NCBI GenBank assembly: GCA_964583165.1
Contig: CAZOVK010000045.1
Location: 1-18,476 of the forward strand
Reading direction: 5' to 3'
DNA: 18,476 bases
From: CAZOVK01 sp964583165
Lineage (GTDB): Bacteria > Bacillota > Clostridia > Lachnospirales > WRAX01
Shown: positions 7,411-13,724 of the stretch, in pieces
Position numbering within the stretch: position 1 is the first letter of the stretch
Layout: each line of letters begins with the position of its first letter
Position numbers and translations under genes: made by a program
Notes under the pieces: generated by a model
What the model was told of the DNA's origin: nothing
The model's input: only the letters and a program-made list of their open reading frames with translations
Databases searched by the model: none

Positions 7411-8545
7411 CATCTGGAAATTCCGCTTAATGTACTTCACCATGGCATTCGCCATGCTCCAAATGTCGAACTTCCTGTTAGACTATGCGCGGTCACTCGG
7501 GTATTCACTCAGTGTTGTCGGTATAGTTATGTCGCTTCTGACAATCGGCTCGACATTCGGCGGTATCGCGCTCGGCGTGCTATCTGACAAACTGAACAAG
7601 GTTAAATTTGTGATTCAACTGGCGTTGGCAATTTCAGGTTTGGCGGCTGTCGCGCTGTTGGTCTTTGGCTCGACTGCGTTTGTGCTCATGCCCGCGGTGT
7701 TTATAATCGGATTCTTCCTGTCGTCACTCTACGCCATTTTTGACACGTGGGTGCTCAATGACAGCGAAAAATCCCGCGACACATACAGTACAACGCTGGT
7801 ATTCTCGTCACTTGGGCGTTGTCTGGCCGCGCTGTTACTGGGCTGGCTGTTCATACAATTCGGTTACCAAATATTCGCGGTGTCATTGCTCATCTTCATC
7901 TGCATCATCTTAGCGGCGGTGTCACTCCTGCCCGAACGCCGCATTGCGCAACAAGCCAAGCCCCTCACGATAAACGGCGTGAAAGAGCTGTTTACAATCA
8001 AGGCATTTCGCAACACGGTGATTTTCTGCTCGTTTGCGTATGTCGGCATGAATGCCACAGTCATGTATTCAACCATGCTCGTCAGAAATTTGGGCGGTAC
8101 CAGCTTCGATATTGGGCTGTTTTCGATGGTTTTGGGCATTTCCGAAATGGTAGTGCTCGTGGTGTTGCAAAAACTGTCAACTCGCGTCAAGCCCGTCTAT
8201 TTCATTATGGCAATGTGCGCTTCGGTGGCGATTAACTCGTTGATTCTGCTGTTCGCGGGCAGTTACATTCTCGTAATCGCGGCGGGTTTCTTCGGCGCAA
8301 TCACGAGTACGACACTGCTGGTAGGCAACAAGTACCTCATAAACAACGCCTTGCCCGACGAAATCAAGATGACCGGTCACGCCATAGGTGGTTCAATCAT
8401 CTATAGCCTGACAGGCACGCTCAACTCAACGGCGGCGGGTTTCATGGCCGATAATATCGGCATCGGTGGCGGGCTGATGGTCTATATTGCCTTAATGCTC
8501 GTGCTTCTCGTATCGCTATTCGGTTATTCGAGGAAATTGGCTTAG
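7400..8545 (+). CDS. Major facilitator superfamily transporter
   Basis: Polytopic MFS protein of about 381 aa with some twelve hydrophobic segments. The loop after TM2 reads GVLSDKLNKVKF, matching the MFS motif-A pattern GxLSDrxgrr. A longer open frame exists upstream, but it lies inside the hydrolase gene. The GTG at 7400 is preferred because AGAGGT (7389-7394) sits before it, it overlaps the hydrolase stop by 11 nt and the protein then begins just before TM1. The substrate is unknown; the cluster suggests a nucleoside, a base or a ribose product, as import or efflux. It is closed by a strong terminator. Confidence 0.85.
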   Translation: MESNIWKFRLMYFTMAFAMLQMSNFLLDYARSLGYSLSVVGIVMSLLTIGSTFGGIALGVLSDKLNKVKFVIQLALAISGLAAVALLVFGSTAFVLMPAVFIIGFFLSSLYAIFDTWVLNDSEKSRDTYSTTLVFSSLGRCLAALLLGWLFIQFGYQIFAVSLLIFICIILAAVSLLPERRIAQQAKPLTINGVKELFTIKAFRNTVIFCSFAYVGMNATVMYSTMLVRNLGGTSFDIGLFSMVLGISEMVVLVVLQKLSTRVKPVYFIMAMCASVAINSLILLFAGSYILVIAAGFFGAITSTTLLVGNKYLINNALPDEIKMTGHAIGGSIIYSLTGTLNSTAAGFMADNIGIGGGLMVYIALMLVLLVSLFGYSRKLA

Positions 8546-8550
8546 AAAAA

Positions 8551-8582
8551 TTCCGTTCAGAACTGCTGAACGGGATTTTTTT
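8551..8582 (+). terminator. Intrinsic terminator after the salvage cluster
   Basis: TTCCGTTCAG (8551-8560) pairs with CTGAACGGGA (8566-8575), including one G-U pair, with a 5-nt loop and seven T residues to 8582. A-rich sequence before the stem extends the pairing. It ends the nucleoside cluster and separates it from the ECF promoter. Confidence 0.93.
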
Positions 8583-8590
8583 GTGCTCTC

Positions 8591-8619
8591 GAAAACTTTT
8601 TAGGTCTGCGGAGCGTCTA
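8591..8619 (+). promoter_or_regulatory. ECF-type promoter (likely autoregulated)
   Basis: GAAAAC (8591-8596) followed by a T-run, a 17-nt spacer and CGTCTA (8614-8619) matches the GAAAC...CGTC pattern of SigW/SigV-group ECF promoters. It lies directly after a terminator and 30 nt before the sigma gene start, as expected for self-activation. No good sigma-A promoter is seen in the same gap. Confidence 0.7.
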
Positions 8620-8649
8620 ATATATGAAGCGGTGAAGAAGGGGTATATT

Positions 8650-9132
8650 TTGACTAGGAAAAAGGTATTTGAAGATTTCATAGATGCGCATCTTAATGAG
8701 GCGTTTCGTCTCGCGCTGTCATACACAAGGCATTATCAGGACGCTGAAGATGTCGTATCGCAGAGCGTTGAACGTGCGCTTAGGTCTTTGAACGGCTTGC
8801 GAAGCCCGGAATACATGAAAACATGGTTTTTCCGCATTATCATCAACACGTCGTTGACGGTTATTAAACAAAGGCGGCGTGAAGCGGCGGACGAAACACT
8901 GCTCACAGAAGTCTCAGACAATGAGGCACTTCGTTCAAATATAGAATTTTACGCCATGTTGGATAGCCTTGAACCGCAATACCGCGAGGTCATAATCCTA
9001 CGATTCTTACAGGATTTGAAACTCGCGGAGATAGCGGAGATTACGGGGCGCAACCAGAACACGGTCAAAACCATGCTATACACCGCACTAAAGCGGCTCA
9101 AAACAGAAATGGAGGCAGAATTACGTGACTGA
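8650..9132 (+). CDS. ECF RNA polymerase sigma factor (SigV-like)
   Basis: About 160 aa from TTG 8650, chosen because AGAAGGGG (8636-8643) lies 6 nt upstream; the longer in-frame ORF would run through the promoter. Sigma region 2 is residues about 12-60 (LALSYTRHYQDAEDVVSQSVERAL, with a tryptophan/phenylalanine melting segment MKTWFFRIIIN). Region 4 is about 105-152 (LEPQYREVIILRFLQDL.LAEIAEITG..QNTVKTMLYTALKRLK, a helix-turn-helix). It directs RNA polymerase to stress genes and is probably held by the membrane anti-sigma factor encoded next, whose start overlaps its stop by 8 nt. SigV-like is inferred from the partner's type. Confidence 0.93.
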   Translation: MTRKKVFEDFIDAHLNEAFRLALSYTRHYQDAEDVVSQSVERALRSLNGLRSPEYMKTWFFRIIINTSLTVIKQRRREAADETLLTEVSDNEALRSNIEFYAMLDSLEPQYREVIILRFLQDLKLAEIAEITGRNQNTVKTMLYTALKRLKTEMEAELRD

Positions 9133-10000
9133 TTGGGATAAGATGTTAGCGGCTCACAAGGAGGTCACGGCCTCGAAGGAACTCAAAGAAAGGGTGCAAA
9201 AGATTATGAGAAAGAAGAATAATAGTGTCTTGCGTGTGATTGGCAGTATCGCGGCGGGGTTTGTGGCGGCTACGGTCATATTTGTAGGCGCACTTAATGT
9301 CAGCCCCGTGTTCGCGAAGTCTATGTCGGGCGTTATAAGCGATGACTTTGTGAAAGTGCTCACATTCGGGCGTTATGAGTATAATGTTGAAGATGATGGG
9401 TTTGTCGCGGAGGTGGATATACCTAAGATTGAGGGGCTTCTCGATAAAGAGCTGGAGGACACCTTAAACGCGGCATTCCAAGACAACGCCAATGCCGTTA
9501 TCGCGGAGTTTGAGGCTAATGTCAAGGAGTTACAGCAGGCGTTTCCGAACGAAGAAGTCAATATGGGTGTTAAGCAGGGTTTTATCATCAAAACCGACAA
9601 CGCAGACATTCTCGCTATGGACGTGTATTTGTTAAGTGTGGCGGGTTCTTCCAGCACGGTTCACAGTTTCTATACAGTGGATAAGAACACGCGCGAACTG
9701 CTCACGCTCTCAGGTTTGTTCAAAGACGGCGCGGATTATGTAACAGTTCTGTCGGATTACCTCGTACAAACCATGCGCGAAGCCAACGAAAACGAAGAAT
9801 ACCCGATTTATTGGGTTGATGACGATATGGTTGAGAATTTCGAGAGCATTAAACCTGACCAGAATTTCTATATCAACAATGATGGGCAACTGGTTATTTG
9901 CTTTGATAAGTATGAGGTCGCGCCGGGTGCTTACGGGTCACCGGAGTTTGTTATACCGATTGAGGTTATAAAGGATATTGCCGTCTATAATCTAAAATAG
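9125..10000 (+). CDS. RsiV-type anti-sigma factor with DUF3298 domain
   Basis: 291 aa. GTG 9125 is preceded by GGAGGC (9111-9116) and overlaps the sigma stop by 8 nt. A short cytoplasmic N-terminus (1-34, sigma-binding) is followed by one membrane helix (about 35-57), then an extracytoplasmic part: about 85-175 resembling the PdaC/DUF4163 region and about 190-285 matching DUF3298 (HSFYTVDKNTRELLTLSGLF; the C-terminal VIPIEVI). In B. subtilis RsiV this part binds lysozyme, and signal peptidase then cleaves the protein. A V-F-A sequence at 62-64, just after the helix, could be the cleavage site here (inference). The signal sensed here is not known. Confidence 0.88.
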   Translation: MTDWDKMLAAHKEVTASKELKERVQKIMRKKNNSVLRVIGSIAAGFVAATVIFVGALNVSPVFAKSMSGVISDDFVKVLTFGRYEYNVEDDGFVAEVDIPKIEGLLDKELEDTLNAAFQDNANAVIAEFEANVKELQQAFPNEEVNMGVKQGFIIKTDNADILAMDVYLLSVAGSSSTVHSFYTVDKNTRELLTLSGLFKDGADYVTVLSDYLVQTMREANENEEYPIYWVDDDMVENFESIKPDQNFYINNDGQLVICFDKYEVAPGAYGSPEFVIPIEVIKDIAVYNLK

Positions 10001-10006
10001 AAGTAA

Positions 10007-10045
10007 AAGAACGGAAGCCATAAGATTTTCACGGCTTCCGTTCTT
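10007..10045 (+). terminator. Long inverted repeat after anti-sigma gene
   Basis: AAGAACGGAAGCC (10007-10019) and GGCTTCCGTTCTT (10033-10045) are perfect 13-bp arms around a 13-nt loop. The T-richness after the + strand arm is modest. It lies between convergent genes and could serve both the anti-sigma operon and the small minus-strand gene. Confidence 0.75.
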
Positions 10046-10083
10046 ATCATCTTTTGCGCTTGTTAGCTTTCATATACTTTAGC

Positions 10084-10284
10084 TTAATTTCTGGTATAAA
10101 CCTCAACGCAAATAAGGGCCGCAAGCATACTGATGTCCTGTATCGCGTTAGAATATGTATCGGTAAGCGTTCTTAACACTAAGTCAATTTGTCTAATCTC
10201 GCTGTGATAGCTACTAAGAAAAAGCAACAGCAGTCGGATAACCAAAATTATACATAACATCGCGTTCAATTTTTTCGTATTCAT
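10084..10284 (-). CDS. Small membrane protein, unknown function
   Basis: 66-aa ORF with a very good SD on the minus strand (GGAGGAG, about 6 nt before ATG 10284), which makes it more credible than its length suggests. Residues 7-26 (LNAMLCIILVIRLLLLFLSS) form one membrane helix, with an Arg inside. The C-terminal half is polar, with a mildly hydrophobic stretch (about 50-61). No family is recognised. It stands alone between the anti-sigma gene and noc, has its own candidate promoter and shares the downstream inverted repeat as terminator. Possible roles such as a regulatory small membrane protein or a toxin are guesses. Confidence 0.6.
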   Translation of the reverse strand: MNTKKLNAMLCIILVIRLLLLFLSSYHSEIRQIDLVLRTLTDTYSNAIQDISMLAALICVEVYTRN

Positions 10285-10315
10285 TTTTTCTCCTCCATAC
10301 TATTAGATAGCTATA

Positions 10316-10343
10316 ATTATTCATAGATGATATAGTATGTCAG
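10316..10343 (-). promoter_or_regulatory. Candidate promoter of the small membrane protein gene
   Basis: On the minus strand CTGACA (10343-10338) and AATAAT (10321-10316) are each one base from consensus and 16 nt apart. The implied start point lies about 25 nt before the ATG at 10284. The surrounding sequence is AT-rich. Confidence 0.45.
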
Positions 10344-10421
10344 TTAAAAGCCGTTCACCTCACAGTTCTAATTTGAAACTACCCTCATATTTATAGTATA
10401 TTGTGACAAGGCGAAATTTGA

Positions 10422-10511
10422 TACAATTGCTCATTAGTATTTTATGCTCCTAAATGTGAGTAGGTTACTGTTTAGTAGCCATACAAAAAGACCGCGCGAA
10501 ACGGTCTTTTT
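10422..10511 (+). ncRNA. Possible small RNA in the noc 3' region
   Basis: A -10-like TACAAT (10422-10427, weak TTGTGA about 15 nt upstream) is followed by a 7-bp hairpin, GGTTACT/AGTAGCC (10463-10480, one G-U pair), and then a terminator hairpin with TTTTT. This layout could give an RNA of roughly 80 nt on the + strand, antisense to the noc 3' end region. The terminator may simply belong to noc. Weakly supported. Confidence 0.2.
10485..10511 (-). terminator. Bidirectional intrinsic terminator of noc
   Basis: AAAAAGACCG (10485-10494) pairs with CGGTCTTTTT (10502-10511), with a 7-nt loop. Both strands end in five T residues. It lies 8 nt beyond the noc stop on the minus strand. Confidence 0.88.
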
Positions 10512-10519
10512 GTGTAGCT

Positions 10520-11341
10520 CTAACTCGACAACTTCACCGATATACTAATCCGATACTCCGACTCGTGTTGTTCAACCGTATAATCGGCATTCAGCCCTGT
10601 TTGGCGCAGTTGCTCAACTGTGTGTTCAATCGTGTTCGTTAGTAGGCGCATGTCACGTGCGAAGCCACGGGGTTTCGGTGCATTTTTGGCGCGTTCGGCC
10701 TTCTCCTCTTTCTCGCGGTGCTCAAGGAAGGCTTCTATAAATTCCTCTGTTTTCTTGACGTTCAGACCGTCGCGGTTGATGCGCTCGAGAACGACCAGTT
10801 GTTCTTCCTCTGTTTCTAGGCGGAGTAGGGCGCGGGCGTGCCGTTCGGTCAATCCGCTGTCTATGAGAATGCGTTGGACGTTCTTAGAAAGCTTCAGAAT
10901 TCGGAGTTTGTTCGCGATTGTGCTTTGATTCTTGCCAATGCGCTCGGAAAGGCGCTCTTGGGTAAAGCCGTAGTCATTGATGAGGTTCTGGAAGCCCTCG
11001 GCTTGCTCTATGTAGTGTAGGTTTTCGCGCTGTAAGTTCTCTATGAGCGCAATGGACGCTGAATCGCGGTCATTCAGGTTGACGACTATGGCAGGTATCA
11101 CTTCTAGCCCCGCCAACCGTGAGGCGCGTAGGCGGCGTTCACCCGCGACAAGCTCGAATTTTCCGGGCGCAATCAGGCGCACGCAGACGGGTTGCATGAC
11201 GCCGAACTCCTTGATACTCTGGGCTAATTCGCTAAGGGCGGTTTTGTCGAAAATGCGGCGGGGTTGGTAGGGGTTCGGCGTGATTCGTTCGAGAGGGATG
11301 TGGGTGATTTCGGTTGTTTCTAATGCTGTCGCCTCGCTCAT
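10520..11341 (-). CDS. noc: Noc-like ParB-family nucleoid occlusion protein
   Basis: 273 aa. The ParB N-domain is seen as NPYQPR (23-28), GERRLRA (67-73, CTP-binding motif) and ENLQRENL (101-108). A helix-turn-helix at about 126-150 follows, then a C-terminal dimerisation region. Gln139, Lys145 and Arg167 fall at positions that in Noc versus ParB set preference for Noc sites over parS, and the C-terminal PKPRGFARDMRLLTNTI block also resembles Noc. Noc binds dispersed sites and blocks division over DNA. The N-terminus starts directly with the domain and lacks the amphipathic membrane helix of B. subtilis Noc. SD AAAGGAG precedes ATG 11341. No soj/parA is next to it, unlike the usual Spo0J locus. 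Confidence 0.85.
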   Translation of the reverse strand: MSEATALETTEITHIPLERITPNPYQPRRIFDKTALSELAQSIKEFGVMQPVCVRLIAPGKFELVAGERRLRASRLAGLEVIPAIVVNLNDRDSASIALIENLQRENLHYIEQAEGFQNLINDYGFTQERLSERIGKNQSTIANKLRILKLSKNVQRILIDSGLTERHARALLRLETEEEQLVVLERINRDGLNVKKTEEFIEAFLEHREKEEKAERAKNAPKPRGFARDMRLLTNTIEHTVEQLRQTGLNADYTVEQHESEYRISISVKLSS

Positions 11342-11447
11342 GCTTTTCTCCTTTCAAAAAATAGACAAGGTGTACCATTGGTTAGAGTACCATATATTTC
11401 CCGCTGTCGGTAATTATCCAGAATATTCAGAATATTAAGAAAATTAT

Positions 11448-11484
11448 AAAACCCGCCAAAAGTAAATGCTTTTCGGCGGGTTTT
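11448..11484 (-). terminator. Strong bidirectional terminator of the UDG-ABC operon
   Basis: AAAACCCGCC (11448-11457) pairs with GGCGGGTTTT (11475-11484). The stem continues as AAAAG/CTTTT past a single bulged C, with a 6-nt loop. It lies about 60 nt beyond the glycosylase stop on the minus strand. Confidence 0.88.
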
Positions 11485-11545
11485 GACAAGTAGCGCGTAG
11501 ATTCCTAACGAAATATCGATGAATATGTAGTAATTTTTTGTTCTG

Positions 11546-12091
11546 TTACAGGTGGTCGTGAATGCTCATTATGTCATTTTCCACAGCTTCGCGTAGGTTC
11601 ATGTTTCTTAGAACAGCCGCGGGGTGAAAGGTTCCCATAAGCCAAAACGCCTTTTTTTCGTGCCATACGCCGTGGTCACGTGTGACCTTGAAATCAGAGC
11701 CTATGGCTGTGTAGGCGGCTATGCGCCCAAGGCAGACAATGACTTTGGGCTTTATCAGTGCAATTTGGCGGCGAATGAAGCTCTTGCAGGCTTCGACTTC
11801 GGCGGGGGAGGGGTCGCGGTTTTCGGGCGGGCGACATTTAACGATGTTCGCGATAAAGATGTTTTCATGGCGCGAAAATCCCGCTTTGGCGAGCATTTCA
11901 TCTAAGAGTTTACCCGAGCGCCCGACAAAAGGCTCGCCCTTTTCGTCCTCATAAAAGCCGGGGGCTTCGCCGATAAACATGACCTTTGCGGTTGGGTTGC
12001 CGACACCGAAAACCGCCTGTGTCCGTGTTTCTGAGAGAGCACAGGCGCGGCAGTCCGCACACTCGGCGCGGAGTTCGTCAAAACTATTCAT
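11546..12091 (-). CDS. Family 4 uracil-DNA glycosylase (Fe-S)
   Basis: 181 aa; removes uracil from DNA to start base-excision repair. Four cysteines, Cys14, Cys17, Cys86 and Cys102, have the spacing of the [4Fe-4S] ligands in thermophile-type family 4 UDGs. Motif 1 is GEAPG (41-45), with the downstream GEPFVGRSGKLLD block. NIVKCRPPENRDP and the C-terminal FHPAAVLRN (motif 2 histidine) are also present. ATG 12091 lies inside the end of the upstream ABC ATPase gene (8-nt overlap), with SD GGAG, so translation is coupled. Some members are annotated as phage SPO1 polymerase-related proteins; the glycosylase call is solid. Confidence 0.95.
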   Translation of the reverse strand: MNSFDELRAECADCRACALSETRTQAVFGVGNPTAKVMFIGEAPGFYEDEKGEPFVGRSGKLLDEMLAKAGFSRHENIFIANIVKCRPPENRDPSPAEVEACKSFIRRQIALIKPKVIVCLGRIAAYTAIGSDFKVTRDHGVWHEKKAFWLMGTFHPAAVLRNMNLREAVENDIMSIHDHL

Positions 12092-12707
12092 GACCGTTCT
12101 CCATCTTCCCCTCGAACAATGCGCAACTGTCGTCGGAGTATCTCAAAATCTCGGGCTTGGCTGTTGCTACAACTAGTGTCAGCCCCAATTGCTTCTGGAT
12201 TTCTGCGACACGCCCAAAAATGCGCGAAGCTAAACCCGCTTCAAAATCGCGCAACGGGTCGTCAATGAGCAAAACATCGGGTTCGCGCAACAGTGACTTT
12301 GCAAACAAGCCCATAAAGTTCTGTTCGCTAGTTAACCCCGACGGGTATTCATTCATCAGTTCAGAAATGCCGGTGAGTTTGGCGATATCGTCGATACGCG
12401 TTTGACCTTTGGCGCAGGAGCTTCGCCCCTCGGCAAGCCCGAGGTTGTCGCTTAAAGTAAGCCCCGGGAACAATGAGCTATGCGGCAGAATCAAAGACAC
12501 GCGCCCGCCGCTTTGTGAAAACTCTACCTTGCCTTCTGTGGGCATCAGAATGCCCGCGATAATGCGCAAAAGCGTGCTCTTACCCGAGCCCTTCGCGCCC
12601 GAAATCCCGAAAATTCGCGCGTCGGGTATGTTCAGGTTTATGTTTGCCAAAGCGTCAACGCCGTTGTCAAAATGCATGGATACACTGTTAATGATTATGC
12701 CAGCCAA
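12084..12707 (-). CDS. Orphan ABC ATPase with degenerate catalytic motifs
   Basis: About 207 aa from TTG 12707, chosen because GGAGG (12719-12715) lies 7 nt upstream; an ATG at 12740 would place that SD inside the gene. It has one ABC ATPase domain with an intact Walker A, GAKGSGKST (37-45). Other motifs are changed: the Q-loop Gln appears to be Pro75, the LSGGQ signature is LTSEQ (124-128), the Walker B catalytic Glu is Asp149 (LLIDDP), and the H-loop His is Ala182 (VATAKPE). It may bind ATP but probably hydrolyses it poorly. No permease gene is adjacent, and it is translationally coupled to the UDG gene. It resembles importer ATPases of the MalK/PotA type in layout. Its role is unknown; it could be a relic or a nucleotide-binding regulator. 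Confidence 0.8.
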   Translation of the reverse strand: MAGIIINSVSMHFDNGVDALANINLNIPDARIFGISGAKGSGKSTLLRIIAGILMPTEGKVEFSQSGGRVSLILPHSSLFPGLTLSDNLGLAEGRSSCAKGQTRIDDIAKLTGISELMNEYPSGLTSEQNFMGLFAKSLLREPDVLLIDDPLRDFEAGLASRIFGRVAEIQKQLGLTLVVATAKPEILRYSDDSCALFEGKMENGHE

Positions 12708-12844
12708 AGGTTTTCCTCCAATATTACAACTATGTTTCAACCTATCTATAATACAATATCATGACCATACATGCCATTGGCTAATTCAATAAATATTTCG
12801 AAAAAAACTCGGCAATTTGCACAACATTGTCACTATTAGTGCAA

Positions 12845-13165
12845 TTATGCGCGAGCTTTGATATATTCAATGCCCCAGCTCATCATTGCGTCTAAGATGG
12901 GCTTCAAACTATAGCCTGTTTCTGTCAATGTATATTCTACACGTGGCGGCACTTGTGCGTATACTGTGCGTATGAGAAGACCTTTTGCTTCCATATCTCG
13001 AAGTTGGGCTGTGAGCACCTTTTGGGTCACATGACCTATCGATTTTTTGAGTTCACCGAAACGCTTTGTGCCATTCATTAGGTCACGCAAAATCAGTACT
13101 TTCCATTTGTCGCCAATAAGTGTGAGTGTCAGTTCGACAGGGCAGATTGTGCATATGCTATTCAT
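12845..13165 (-). CDS. HxlR-family winged-helix transcriptional regulator
   Basis: 106 aa, the usual size. The family opening CPVELTLTLIGDKWKVLILRDL is clear, with the conserved Cys8 and an additional Cys5. The winged helix (about 35-75: FGELKKSIGHVTQKVLTAQLRDMEAKGLL) is followed by PPRVEYTLTETG, the wing, and a dimerisation helix (WGIEYIKA). Many relatives sense electrophiles or oxidants through the first cysteine, so Cys8 is a candidate sensor (inference). ATG 13165 has SD GGAGGG. It is transcribed away from the flavin split-barrel gene and very probably controls it and itself through the inverted repeats between them. Only a weak hairpin is seen after the gene. Confidence 0.93.
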   Translation of the reverse strand: MNSICTICPVELTLTLIGDKWKVLILRDLMNGTKRFGELKKSIGHVTQKVLTAQLRDMEAKGLLIRTVYAQVPPRVEYTLTETGYSLKPILDAMMSWGIEYIKARA

Positions 13166-13181
13166 AGTTCCCTCCGTTAAT

Positions 13182-13205
13182 TATAGTATCTAAAAGGATA
13201 CTATA
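13182..13205. promoter_or_regulatory. Inverted repeat operator 1 (HxlR side)
   Basis: TATAGTATC (13182-13190) and GATACTATA (13197-13205) are perfect 9-bp arms with a 6-nt centre, a form typical of HxlR-type sites. On the minus strand it covers -10 candidates for the regulator gene (TACTAT 13188-13183 or TATAAT 13185-13180), so binding would repress the regulator itself. Confidence 0.65.
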
Positions 13206-13220
13206 GCACAATATTGTGCT
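13205..13220. promoter_or_regulatory. 16-bp perfect palindrome, operator 2
   Basis: AGCACAATATTGTGCT is a perfect palindrome directly next to the first inverted repeat, sharing base 13205. It contains the -35-like TTGTGC of the regulator promoter (minus strand) and ends 3 nt before the -35 of the rightward promoter. It differs in sequence from operator 1, so a second DNA-binding protein is possible. Confidence 0.55.
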
Positions 13221-13223
13221 TAC

Positions 13224-13252
13224 TTTACAATATATATGTATGGCTGTATTAT
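13224..13252 (+). promoter_or_regulatory. Promoter of the flavin split-barrel gene
   Basis: TTTACA (13224-13229), 17-nt spacer, TATTAT (13247-13252), both one base from the sigma-A consensus. The predicted start is near 13259. The short leader holds a small hairpin, CGGCT/AGCCG (13265-13280), before the SD AAGGAGG (13289-13295). Confidence 0.7.
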
Positions 13253-13302
13253 ATAACTATAACGCGGCTACGTCAAGCCGAAGGTATTAAGGAGGATTCA
13301 CT

Positions 13303-13704
13303 ATGATTGATTTCGCAAAACTCTTAGAGCAAGCCCCGAACGGCGTTTTAGCCACACAGGACGGCGCAGGTGTCAAGACACGCGTGTTCCAATATCTGTT
13401 TGCGGACGGGAATAAGGTCTATTTTTGCACAGGCTCAAACAAACCTGTCTATGCCCAGATGATGGCGAACCCAAATGTTTCGTTCTGTACATATGTCGGT
13501 GATTTTATGCCGGTGTTGTCTTTGAACGGCAAAGCGGTGTTTGTTGAGGACATGGCGTTAAAGGCGCGTGTGCTGGAACAATACCCTATGATTAAAGGCA
13601 TCTTTGAATCGGCGGAGAACCCCGTGTTTAAGGTGTTCTACATCGAGGTTGAAAACATCGAAACATACAGCTATGCCGAGGGAGCGAAAAACTACACGTT
13701 ATAG
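13303..13704 (+). CDS. Pyridoxamine 5'-phosphate oxidase-like flavin split-barrel protein
   Basis: 133 aa in the PNPOx-like split-barrel superfamily (PF01243 type). N-terminal NGVLATQDGAGVKTRVFQYLF and the strand-turn VYFCTGSNKPVYAQMMANPNVSFCTYV are typical of FMN/F420-binding small oxidoreductases of clostridia. ATG 13303 follows a perfect AAGGAGG. It is divergent from the HxlR gene, a common arrangement for redox-controlled reductases, which suggests a role in handling an electrophile or a nitro or quinone compound (inference). It is unlikely to be true PdxH, being too short and lacking that context. A terminator follows. Confidence 0.85.
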   Translation: MIDFAKLLEQAPNGVLATQDGAGVKTRVFQYLFADGNKVYFCTGSNKPVYAQMMANPNVSFCTYVGDFMPVLSLNGKAVFVEDMALKARVLEQYPMIKGIFESAENPVFKVFYIEVENIETYSYAEGAKNYTL

Positions 13705-13724
13705 AGCCCCGCAAAAACTGTGAG

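Noticed and set aside
8581..8649. Upstream extension of the sigma factor gene
   Set aside because: It would place the ECF promoter inside the coding region; TTG 8650 has a good SD.
11372..11394. GTACCAT direct repeat upstream of noc
   Set aside because: Two 7-base copies 9 nt apart could occur by chance and do not clearly overlap a defined promoter.
11396..11403. ATTTCCCG upstream of noc, resembling half of a Noc binding site
   Set aside because: Only the left half matches; the right half diverges, and an 8-base match is not enough to call a site.
12816..12845. Terminator for the HxlR gene
   Set aside because: The inverted repeat is short and bulged, and the T-run lies about 20 nt away from it; not strong enough to list.
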